Source: Spinacia oleracea
Lineage: Eukaryota > Streptophyta > Magnoliopsida > Caryophyllales > Amaranthaceae
Direction: 5' to 3'
NCBI RefSeq assembly: GCF_020520425.1
Contig: NC_079492.1
Span: 112,813,157-112,877,156, forward strand
Length of the DNA: 64,000 bases
Shown: one piece after another, positions 43,197 through 52,823 of the stretch
Position numbering within the stretch: position 1 is the first letter of the stretch
Layout: every line of letters begins with the position of its first letter
The notes under the pieces: model-generated
The model's database searches: none
Told to the model about the DNA's origin: nothing
What the model saw: the letters and a program-made list of their open reading frames with translations, nothing else
Program-made: the position numbers and the translations under genes

Positions 43197-43489
43197 GTAA
43201 TATAGTGTAACGCATTCCCCGTCTTCGTTATATTGGACTAGTAAGGACCGCTTCATGGGATAATAATGTGTGGCACTCCCCGTATTAGTAAATATTCCCC
43301 GAACCCTCAATCTCTATTCCGCTGGATGTATGTTGAGCGATTCCACACCAGGAATCACAAGGGAACATAAGGCCGTTGTGGTAAAAAACGTTGAGCATGG
43401 GTCTTACAAGCTTGTACTCACATATCACAACAACCGAGTTCTACCAGTTTTGTAAAACTGAATGGCAACTCCATAAACTAGTAAAAATA

Positions 43490-44600
43490 GGCTAATTGTC
43501 CACAGTTAGTCTGATTTTACTTAATATTGCTTGCCACACATCCGCGAGGGAAGAAGTAAGAAAAGGCCCTAAACCCATCTTTTCCGACCCCCCCTCACAT
43601 ACGCTACATATTTCTGTGGCATGTATGAACGCTTTAGCTTTGTCCAACACATCTACCATTGTCCTCACACTTTTTTCAACCAAATAAAATTTAAAAGATC
43701 CATTTTTCAATCCGTGCACAAAGTTATCAAATGCTACTTCGTCTGCCAAATCTGGGATTTGGCTGGCTTCGAGGTTGAAGCGCTTTACATAGCTTCTCAA
43801 TGACTCCTCGTGCCCTTGTTGCATGCGTTCTAAATGCATACTCGTCTTTTTCTCCTCCATGCGAGCCATGAATCGAGAGGAGAAGATGATTTATAATTCC
43901 CTGAAGGAGGTTATGGACCCAATCGGTAGTCTTTAAAACCATTTGGACATGACTCCCCTCAATGAAGCTGGAAAATATTTTCACCATGTGGCCACATTTG
44001 TCCCTTGCACATACATGTGATGCCGGTATGCCACCAAATGCATGTCAGGGTCAGTAGTACCATCGTAGGCGTCTATTGTTGGGGCTTTCACTTTGGGCTC
44101 TTTCGGTGCAGACATTATATCAGTGTAGAAGGGAGATGTGTGCCCCATTGTTATGGGCAGGGCACCATGCTGGATATGATGTAACGATTTGTGCCGTCAT
44201 CCATGACTTTCTAGGTGTCGTTCTTTCACATGGTAATTGGGAAATTCAAGCGAGGGGCCCAACATAAGCATCAATTCTGTATCTCATCCGGCACCAGATC
44301 TCTTACGGTAGGATTGAGAGATGGCTCCTCTTTGTCTTCCCTAATATTGGATTCTAGCGCACTTCGCTCCACTCGTCCCGTCTCTAGGCCAGCTTCGTTA
44401 AAAGATTGCATTATTTCTTCTCGGAGGGTATGTTGTAACTGCGCCTGCCATTCTGCAGTGATGTCTTGGCGAAGGTTGTGTCGCATATGTTGTAGTGATC
44501 TTACTGAAGCAGGTTGGCTTACCCCTGCGTCAATAGGTATTGCAGCTACACGATCCTCTTTCCACATCGCACCTTCTGTTGCAGACTAGAAATCTACCAT
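43490..44600 (-). pseudogene. Ty3/gypsy gag remnant, reverse
   Basis: In its direction: a leader stretch (44567-44271, RQDITAEWQAQLQHTLREEI), then a frame change, then the capsid (FSSFIEGSHVQMVLKTTDW) and, after another change, MEEKKTSMHLERMQQGHEESLRSYVKRFNLEASQI and FDNFVHGLKNGSFKF, the Retrotrans_gag signature. Several frame breaks show it is dead. The zinc knuckle and pol are absent beyond 43490. Confidence 0.8.
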
Positions 44601-44611
44601 GATACTATACC

Positions 44612-44631
44612 TCCTCACAGACGACGTCAAA
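44612..44631 (-). other. gypsy primer binding site
   Basis: Read on the - strand: TTTGACGTCGTCTGTGAGGA, the same type as at 28633. It lies between the LTR and the gag start. Confidence 0.65.
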
Positions 44632-44632
44632 T

Positions 44633-45200
44633 GATGTGGGAACTTTTATTGATGCTGATGTGTCGCCCTTTCCACGGAGGTATCACGTATGCGCTAGCAC
44701 GATCTTCTTACAACATGCAAAACAAGAATATTCCTGTAAGGATATAGTCCCTCTAATGCCTAAGTAAGTATTTGTTGGAGAGAGAAAGAATTTTTAGAGA
44801 GAAGACATAGCATAATAATTAAGGCATGTGAGACTTTTATCTTGGGATTTGGACTTTTTATAAGGCTAGGGTTTTGAGATTTGTTCTCAAAACCTAGCTT
44901 ATCTGATTGGTTAATTCTTGAGATAAGGACATGTGTCCTTACTAGGTATTTTGATAGAGGACTTAGTGGGCCTCTTATTTGTTGGGCCTTTAGTATCGCA
45001 TTTGGGTTTTTTAATTGCATGGTCTTTGTTCTATGTATAATTCATGCCAGCTGGAATGGTTGGTGCCACGTGTTGTGCTCTAATTGATCCACGGTGGACA
45101 AGTGTCTTAGGCCACATTAGGAGGAATTGCAATTCTTTTCACTATTTGGTGTTAGGCCCGATAGTTAATGAGTGTGTCTTTATCTTTTCCTGTATCTTTT
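44633..45200 (-). repeat. gypsy 5' LTR, reverse (right boundary uncertain)
   Basis: In its direction it has a TATA box (CCTTATAAAAAG, about 44868-44857) and the R motif ACTTAGGCATTAGAGGGACTA (44765-44745), shared with the LTR at 28212. No second copy defines the outer end. Confidence 0.55.
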
Positions 45201-46092
45201 TTCAATGTAAAAAAAACAATATCAATAAATTTAACATAATGATGTGGATGGTCCATTGGTCTATTTATGTGGAAAATGATTCTTATATTGAAGGAGTGTA
45301 ATTAATAATTTTTAAAGATGACATGAATTTCAAGATAACATTATGATAGATGTATACTTGTGCATGGTGTAACTAAGTAACAATTGGCTGAATGAAGATT
45401 ATAATAGAGAGATATGTATGGACCAACAATCAAAGCAGCAAGCAACCTCAGGATTGCAGAATTGTTTAGCTTAAATACTTCTATGCATGAATTCGTTTAA
45501 TTAATCAGCAACTATACAATATTATTAAAAAAAAAGAGGATAGTTTTAGCTGCTCCCTGCCTTTATTTGATGATCGGTCATTTCTACATTGATTCTCGTG
45601 CTATAGTGTTTGCTGCAACAAAACATTAACAAAAATAATTCTATATGAGTAATTCTATCCGGAGTATAATTTATTATATTTTTTTAAAAGATAGACTCAA
45701 ATCTCGTTATGTACGGACTCGATCAGCTGATTGTTTCTTGTAAGCTATAGGCACAACTAGGACTAACACGTTTTTACTCGTTTGAGCGAAGATGCCGTGG
45801 AGGAAAAATTAGTAAATGAGCAAAAACCAATGTTTAAGTATAAACACAACTAATTGAATTGTATTAGTATACCATGATATATGGCCGGACGGCCCGGACC
45901 TGAAATATTGTAATTTCATACTTGTTGAATTACATCCCGCCTTGTGAAATTACGTCTCTAAGGCCCTAAGCTAGATGTTATTGCACAATACATAAGGGCA
46001 TTTAAACAGGCTTTTAGACTAAATGAATACGTAGTATGAATTAAACTCATTAGACGTAAACTGTACAAACTGAATCATAATATTAAATTTAA
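45201..46092. other. AT-rich spacer, nothing recognised
   Basis: No gene or repeat terminus. It ends in TAAATTTAA, the target site of the next element. Confidence 0.5.
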
Positions 46093-46480
46093 CGGAAATT
46101 TCATGAAATGCCCTCGAGTTTTGCCATAATTCACCAAACGCCCATCAAGTTTCAATAATTCATAAAATACCCCTCACAATTCGTACAAATACCCAACATA
46201 CCCTTACTAATAACGGGCCGTTAGTCCGCCGTTAGCCAAGTTTCCAATTCACCCAAATGCCCCTATTCTGAAACTTATTTCACCAAATGCCCCTATTAGG
46301 AAACTTATTTCACCAAATGCCCCAAATTTAAATATAGCTATTCTGATGTTCCGGCGGCTAGTTTTTGTGTTTGAAAAGTGGTTCTTGGTCATGGTTGGCT
46401 ATAAAAACCCCTTTGCTGAATGGTTCTTGTATTTTAGATGTTATTTTACTTTACTTTGCTAATTTCATAAGATTTGTGTC

Positions 46481-46575
46481 ATGAGTTTTCTTTCAAAATC
46501 ATCTTCCACACCCAATGAGTCCACATATATTAGGGTACCTAACAAATTTTGTTATTGTGGTAGGAATGGAGGTTG
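46481..46575 (+). pseudogene. Captured GRF-type zinc-finger fragment, left arm
   Basis: From ATG 46481: MSFLSKSSSTPNEST, RVPNKFCYCGRNGG, then a stop. It is the mirror copy of the fragment at 47205 and ends where the two arms stop pairing. The intact CYCGR here versus CYCAR in the other arm shows independent drift. Confidence 0.6.
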
Positions 46576-47053
46576 AAGTGGTGTTCCACAAGCTCTTCTG
46601 GATAGCTGCTAATGCTTTTTGGGGTAGTTTTTTGCACATCTGTTTTGATCTTGCACATATTCATTGAGTACAAAATAACATTAAATGTAGTTGGTGCAAA
46701 GATGTTTTGTAAGTGAAGCTAAAAACAGAAATGCTTCCCAGTTTGGTATTTTGTGCAGATTATGCAACATCAATTATTTATGAAATGTGAATTTGTTTCT
46801 CATTACTTGTGTTTACTTCATGATTACAAACAGTAAAATTACAAACATCAATATCCCCATTTGTATTACAACTTTGACTACTTTTTGTTGTTGTTTTAGC
46901 TTCTTCTTCATTTGCTTCAATTCTTCTTGCATCTTACTGTTTCGCCTGTTTTCAATACTTTCTCCTTCGTCTAAGCTTCCCCCGCATTGTCCTTCGTGTT
47001 GTTGCCCCTTGTTTTTTTGCTCAACTACTCCCTTTCACCATCTCAGATTGTTT

Positions 47054-47205
47054 CAAGGATCACACTTGTAGTACAACCTTTGTGGATTGAGTGTTGTATC
47101 AGAGCTTCGAATGACAAATTTCCTAGCACAATAACAAAATTTGGTAGGTACTCTAATATATGAGGACTCATTGGGTGTAGATGATGATTTTGAAAGAAAA
47201 CTCAT
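47054..47205 (-). pseudogene. Captured GRF-type zinc-finger fragment, right arm
   Basis: From ATG 47205 the frame reads MSFLSKSSSTPNESS, RVPTKFCYCARKFVIRSSDTT and NPQRLYYKCDP, matching the GRF pattern C-x-C-G/A-R...NP-R-x-F/Y-x-x-C, then a stop. Beyond the stop a Lys/Gln-rich coiled-coil-like stretch (QEELKQMKKKLKQQQK) remains, as in full plant GRF proteins. Confidence 0.6.
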
Positions 47206-47603
47206 GACAAAAATCTTATGAAATTAGCAAAGCAAATCAAAATAACATCTAACTTACAAGAACCATTCAGCAAAGGGGCTTTTATAGTCAACCGTGACCA
47301 ACAGCTACCTTTCAAACACAAAAACTAGTCGCTGAAACATCAAAATAGCTATAGTTAAGTTTGGGGCATTTGGTGAAATAAGTTTCACAATAGGGGCATT
47401 TGGTGAAATAAGTTTCAGAATAGGGGCATTTGAGTGAATTGAAAACTTGGCTAACGGAAGACTAACGGTCCGTTATTAGTAAGGGTATGTTGGGTATTTG
47501 TACGAATTGTGAGGGGTATTTTATGAATTATTGAAACTTGATGGGCGTTTGGTGAATTATGGAAAAACTCGAGGGCATTTCATGAAATATCCGTAAATTT
47601 AAA

Positions 47604-47899
47604 CTAGTTTTTGGGCCCCGGTTATTACATGTATTATGGTTATGACTAAGTAATTCTTTGAGTAAGTTCTCTTATATATATATTCTCATTTGAAATGATA
47701 ACATGTAATTCAGTATAGCTCAATGATTAGTCTTTATTGTTTAATATTGAGTTTATGGGTTCGGTTTCTACGCTTATCATGTTTCAATTTTTATGTGTAA
47801 GTATATATGTATGTGAATGGCATACAATGAAACTCTGTAGCAGAGTGCCACGTGGCGGATAGAGCGTATTATAAATGTCTTTTAATATATTAGTATAGA
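47604..47899 (-). mobile_element. Small non-autonomous Helitron
   Basis: On the - strand it begins TCTATACTAATATATTAAAA at 47899 after A and ends with a GGGGCCC hairpin, AAAAA and CTAG at 47604 before T. It starts two bases beyond the target duplication of the Mutator-like element. An internal GCTCAATGATTAG...GGTTCGGTTTC pair resembles tRNA A and B boxes. Confidence 0.75.
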
Positions 47900-48430
47900 T
47901 TGAATCAACAAAACAAAATATATAAAACAACCAAAAAATAATTAATTAAGTTCAAAACAATAACCCCTTAATTAATGACTTGATGTACTCCTACAATACT
48001 CTCTCCTTTTAGGGTTGCAAAAATTAGGGTTTTCTAGGGCGGAAATAGCCAATTTTATTCGGAATTTTGGTTATATTCGCCCCTTCTCTTTCAATTCTGT
48101 TGTATTTTTTGCGTTAGATCTCAATAAAACTACATAGTTTCAGTGTAGTAAGTACATCTATGGTGGGTTTGTGTTTTGTGTGTTTAATTTAGTTTAGGTT
48201 GTTTCTTTGGTAAAGATTTATGCGGGATAAAAGAGGATGTCAATCTTTCGACTACAATCAGACGAATCAGACGAAAATCATATTTGTCACGGCTACAACA
48301 GATCTATAGACCCCCTTGTCAATAAAGGCTGTAAATCACAACGATATAAAAGAGGGTATACAGAATGTTTGATATACTACGATCGTAGCTATGGCGAAAG
48401 AAAGTTTTTATTTAATTCGATTGTTATGTA
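47900..48430. other. Spacer, no supported gene
   Basis: A 76-codon frame at 48237-48467 runs into a MITE and has no family likeness, so it is not called. Confidence 0.45.
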
Positions 48431-48688
48431 CTTCCTCTATTCTTTTTTAAATGACACAATTATTTAGGCACGTTTGCCAATGCACGATTTCAAACGTTAA
48501 TATCTTTTATTATGGATAAGAAAAAATTATAAAAAGTTGATATTTAAAAAATATTTATTGAGACGAATCTAATAAGATCCCACACGACTATGTTTTTTCT
48601 TATGTATAAATCACAAAAGTAAGTCAAAGGAACATGTGTGAATAGTGTCGAAAGTACAATTGTGTCATGTAAATAAGAATGGAGGAAG
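48431..48688. mobile_element. 258-bp Stowaway-type MITE (family 4)
   Basis: CTTCCTCTATTC at the left, GAATGGAGGAAG at the right, with TA at 48429-48430 and 48689-48690. It has the same length and interior as 21894-22151. Confidence 0.8.
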
Positions 48689-49516
48689 TATTTGTTAGAT
48701 TTAAATCTTTAGATAAATGTCGTATGACTTTTTATCAATGAATTAATTTGTTTATAAAAAAAAAAAAAAAAAAAAGTACTCGTGCAATATTGGAAAGCAT
48801 CCTGTAGAGAGCATGCATACAAATTTAATTAGCCATTTAATTATCATATTTCTTTTACATTCAATAGTTTTATTATTTAATAAATTTCTTGGGCTTTGTG
48901 CATTTGTAAAAATGTATAAGAACCTGAAAAAAATTCCCATGCATGCATTTGTTATCGTTGAATAGGTAAAGCTATAAGAGTGTATGTATTGCTGTTTTGT
49001 CCCATGCATAATTTCCAGCGTTATTTCCTTGTCAACATATTTCCCCTTTCCCCTTGTATTCAATTCTGACTATAACTATATAATCCTTGCTTCTATTAAT
49101 TGTCAGCTTTTTGTTTTTTTAGGACAGAGAAAATAAACCCTAGCTACAGAATTAGCTGTTCCATAGCTACTTATATTATATCTATTCATATTAGTCATTA
49201 GTCAACCTCATCACTGAAAAAACTCTCTGATTGGAATCTAACCATTCATTCAAAAGTACTAATACCAATCACCAAGAACATACAAATATCTAGGATGTGT
49301 AAAATTAACAGAGGCCGGTGTTAAAGATCATATCGATAATACGGATTAGAGTTACAATAAAAATAAATTACTACTATTGAGCACATGCTTAGGTCCGGAT
49401 TTAGTTGTCACGTCGCCACTTAAAATTACATTGTCCAACGTGACCATTAATTCCGGACTGATTGGACTGGAGTATGTTAATTAATTAGAACGATCAAACA
49501 CTAATAATTGTTGTAA
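48689..49516. other. 3' flank of WOX3
   Basis: A poly(A) run lies at about 48757-48775. No open frame of note. It holds the presumed WOX3 3' UTR near 49300-49516. Confidence 0.45.
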
Positions 49517-51339
49517 TCATACAAGAGAAAGACCGTGACCATCCTTTAGAGATGTCTTGTCATTGACAGGAAAGAGCTCCAAGGTCTTGAGGGGTCTTCT
49601 AGAGGGATGATACTCATCATCATGGTCATGATTATCATGATGATGATGATCTCCTGATCGCACCGCCATCCAATCATCATCATAGTCATGATTTGTGATC
49701 ATAGACTTCATCATTGGCATTGTATTTTCCATTCCATATTTTGCATCCGAAGTGTACTCCTGGTTCCATGTGTATGTATTTGTCATCCGTGGGACTAATG
49801 TATCTTCTGCCCTTGTCTTATCATTTAAATTTTCCAACCAAAAAATAAAAAAACCATATCAATATATCAGACGGCATAAGTAATTATACCAATAAATTAT
49901 TTATAATTTCTTATAGAACATCATTTTTTTAAGGAAAATTTGATTCTAAAAATATAACTTTTAAGCGATCTGCTTAAAAAGAGCTGACTTTATGTTTATC
50001 TAAGAATAACACAACATTTTGGATCTATCTTCTTAGGGCTCCCCGTCATTTAAACATTTTTTCGTTATATAATTAAGAAGAAGATTAAAAATATTGTAGC
50101 ATATTATCTATTTTAGCAAGTTATTACAGAGGAAAGCCTTTTAAAAGAAGATAGGTCCAAAAGGTTGGGTTATTCTTAAATAAACCTAAAGTCAGTCATT
50201 TTTTAAGCAGATCCCTCAAACGTTGTGTTTTTAGAATCAATTTTTCCTTTTTTAAAACGCTCCCTACCTTTATAATTGGGTTTCGACCATCAATATTTAC
50301 CTAATTAAGTTTTATTTTTTTGTTGCAAATGAGCAAAGGACAATAATAAATTACAAACCGGGAAGACTGAAGAGATTCGAACGTGAAACCTATCATATTT
50401 AGGCCCACAGTATTAACAACTAGGTTAAGACATTATTGATATTATTTACCTAATTAAGTTAAGTAAACAAAAAATGAAGAATGTTTGGTAGGGTTAAAGT
50501 AGGTTGATGTATAAAAGGAAAAGTACTGTAGTTGCAGCTAAACTCACTAGATCTGCCCCCTAAAAGGTGAATGCTACAAGTTGTCATCCATCATGTCTAA
50601 ACTTAACCACCTGAAAGAATCTAAATATATTGATCGAGCAAAGAATCTTGTTAGTTAACATAACCCCCTTCAGAATATTCCTTTTTTAGTCATACTATAA
50701 ACTACAATTTTGAATCAAATTTTAAAGAACTGGTTCCAAATATAAGCAACCTTATCCATATCAGTATTAGTAATTTGCTGTTAATTTGAGTGGTACATTA
50801 CTCAAGTAAATGTGTAGTATAAGTACCTGATGAGCAGCAAAGCAAGGAGAGTTGACAACAGGAGGAAGCTGATGATGGAATAAGCCAAGAGAAGACGGTG
50901 TCGGACCGCAACAAGATAGTGGTGGTGGTAGTGGTAGTGGTAGTGGTAGTGGTAGTGGTAGTGATGGCGGTAGAGGCAGTGGTTGATCGAAGTTAAGATG
51001 ATGAAGGAAATTACTATGATGTTGGAAATGTTGATGATGATCAAATGGAGGAAACATATGATTATGATGATGATGATGACTTGAAAACATCAATTGGTTA
51101 TGTTGTTGAAGTTGTTTGCCAAGAAGTTTTTTCCTAAGCTTTTGTCTATCTCTAGCCTTATGATTTTGGAACCAATAAAATACATTTTTACCTTCAATCT
51201 TTCCATAAAGGGAAAGATGGGAAGTAATCTGCTGTATTTGAGCTGCATTTGGTGTTCGAACACCGCCTCGATACATCTCTTCTAATATCATCACTTGTTC
51301 TGGTGTTGGACACCATCTTGTTGAGGCTGCTGGTGACAT
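49517..51339 (-). CDS. WOX3: WUSCHEL-related homeobox protein, WOX3/PRESSED FLOWER type
   Basis: Exon 1 is 51339-50827 and exon 2 is 49816-49517. The donor GTACTT (50826) and the only in-phase acceptor (ATAAG before 49816) give about 270 residues. PRS of Arabidopsis has 244. Residues 1-70 start [15 protein letters not shown] and hold the WOX homeodomain: helix 1 EEMYRGG, helix 3 [17 protein letters not shown]. The [14 protein letters not shown] start and [10 protein letters not shown] end are diagnostic for WOX3. A His-rich stretch and a (Pro-Leu)n repeat fill the rest of exon 1. Exon 2 has another His/Asp-rich stretch and the WUS box TLELFP preceded by RPLK, close to the C-terminus. The protein is a nuclear transcription factor acting in lateral/marginal cells of leaves and floral organs. 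No stop or frameshift is seen. The exact exon 2 start is the least certain point. Confidence 0.92.
49817..50826 (-). other. WOX3 intron (about 1 kb)
   Basis: Bounded by GT (50826) and AG (49817). It contains a reverse SINE at 50312-50440 and an inverted pair of GGATCTATCTTCTTAGG / GATAGGTCC-like blocks at about 50018 and 50150. Confidence 0.7.
50312..50440 (-). mobile_element. tRNA-derived SINE in the WOX3 intron
   Basis: On the - strand: ATGTCTTAACCTAGTTGTTAA (A-box region), CACGTTCGAATCTC (B box), then TTTGTAATTTATTATTG and GCTCATTTGCAACAAAAAAA. It has the same tail as the SINE at 18083-18204. Confidence 0.75.
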
Positions 51340-51442
51340 TATTTTTTCCTTTTCTTTTTGTTTTTGGGGTTTGTATTTTGCTTCTGAAGTTTGATTTGTT
51401 TGCCCTTTTGGTGGGGTATTGGTAAGGGTTGGACAAGATGAG

Positions 51443-51452
51443 CGCTATAAAT
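51443..51452 (-). promoter_or_regulatory. Possible WOX3 TATA-like element
   Basis: CTATTTATAG, about 105 bases upstream of the start codon, followed by a C/A-rich leader. It is the best candidate within 300 bases but not a canonical TATAAA on this strand. Confidence 0.3.
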
Positions 51453-51637
51453 AGATGGGAATTGAAAAAGAGGGTAACACTGTAGGGAGCAAAAGGAAAA
51501 GTATGAAATAAATAGTTGATAAGATGACAAAATGATGTTAATAAAGTTTTACTAGGAATTAAATGGGTGAAGCTAAAGAGAATTGATGGGGGACCGAATT
51601 TGAATTGTTATGTCGTTGTTGGATATTGTGTTAGCTA

Positions 51638-51662
51638 TATTTTTTTTTTTTTTTTTTTTTTT
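51638..51662. repeat. Poly(T) tract
   Basis: A run of about 24 T, 300 bases upstream of WOX3. It could be the poly(A) tail of an antisense retroelement fragment, but nothing recognisable precedes it. Confidence 0.6.
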
Positions 51663-51689
51663 ACAATAGCTAAATCTTTTTAAGTTCTG

Positions 51690-51865
51690 TTTTTTTTTTA
51701 TACTGAAAGTTCTAAAATAAATTTATTGGATTTGAACTGAACTAAACTTATTAAACTTAAAATGAATGAAATTAAATTGGACTTATATGACCTAAACTGA
51801 ACTGAACTTATTGGAGCTAAAGTAAACTGAACTTACCTTAACTTAACATAACTCAAATAAAATAA
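51690..51865. repeat. Degenerate TGAACTGAACTTATTGGA repeat, left block
   Basis: At least five units on the theme YTGAACTGAACTTATTRGAC. The same repeat continues at 63225-63505, on the other side of the two LINEs. Confidence 0.7.
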
Positions 51866-52715
51866 ATTATAATAATTTAAATTTTTTTATTAATAATATT
51901 ATTATAAAATAATAACAATAATATTTCAATAACAGAAAAATATAAAAATAATTAAAGTAGCTTAAAAATATATTTAAAATGCTAAGTGGTAGATTCGGAT
52001 ATCCGGATACAATGGGATATCAGAATAGACATTCATGAGTTAGAAACGAAGTACCATTTTCGGTATATATGGACGCACTCATGCACCACCTAGAGGAATT
52101 TGAAATCGATCACTTTAATTATCGACATTCATCATTGAGAAATAAAGTTGAAATTAATGATGTTTTAGGAATTAAAAAAAGTAAAGGGGGGTAGATGCTA
52201 TAATATGCCTAAAATCACGCAAACATATAAAAAAGTCAATAATTATTTGCATTTTCACACTTAATATATAATTTTATACCTGCACACGCTTGAAATATCA
52301 ATTGTATAACATCGTGCAAATGGTTATGACATATAGAAGATCCATAAATACTTATTGGAGATCAGAAGGTGGTTGTCGGAATTCAAAATTCTATATGAAC
52401 ACACATTTGAAGATCTATATATACCGGGAATAACATGAAGTTGAAGTGGAAGAACATGGTGAGTTAATAAAACAAATGAAATAAGATGGATGGAAAAACA
52501 AGACATGTAAATTGTAATAGAAGACAATTAATTTATATACAGTAAACAAGTCCGTTCCACTATCATATTAGCAATAATGTATACAATTTAAATAATAATT
52601 AACAAAATAATATTTTATAATAATAATAAAAAATAACAATAATAATAATATGATAAATAATAGTCCTAAATAATGGACAATAAAAATGACAACAATACAA
52701 AAAAAAATATGGTTA

Positions 52716-52716
<1 letters not shown>
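51866..52716. other. AT-rich spacer upstream of the LINE pair
   Basis: No gene. ATAATAATA-type low complexity increases toward the right. Confidence 0.5.
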
Positions 52717-52797
<81 letters not shown>

Positions 52798-52820
52798 TAA
52801 AATAATAATAATAATAATAT
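52717..52820. repeat. (ACT)n then (TAA)n microsatellite
   Basis: About 10 units of ACT followed by about 16 uninterrupted ATA/TAA units, a TTAAA break and six more TAA units. It forms the left flank of the LINE at 52824. Confidence 0.9.
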
Positions 52821-52823
52821 TAG

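Larger units (their letters stand above)
46093..47593. mobile_element. Fold-back Mutator-like element (9-bp target duplication)
   Basis: The left end CGGAAATTTCATGAAATGCC and right end GGCATTTCATGAAATATCCG are flanked by a perfect TAAATTTAA (46084-46092 and 47594-47602). The inverted arms are about 470 bases each (GGGGCATTTGGTGAAATAAG, CTTGATGGGCGTTTGGTGAA and so on), nearly two thirds of the 1501-base element. Both arms contain a piece of a GRF zinc-finger coding sequence. No transposase. Confidence 0.9.

Noticed and set aside
43270..43455. Frame with HGSYKLVLTYHNN, faintly like a gypsy integrase C-terminus
   Set aside because: Too short, with no neighbouring integrase sequence on this strand.
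48237..48467. 76-codon + frame (MSIFRLQSDES...)
   Set aside because: It runs into a MITE, has no family likeness and no supporting signals.
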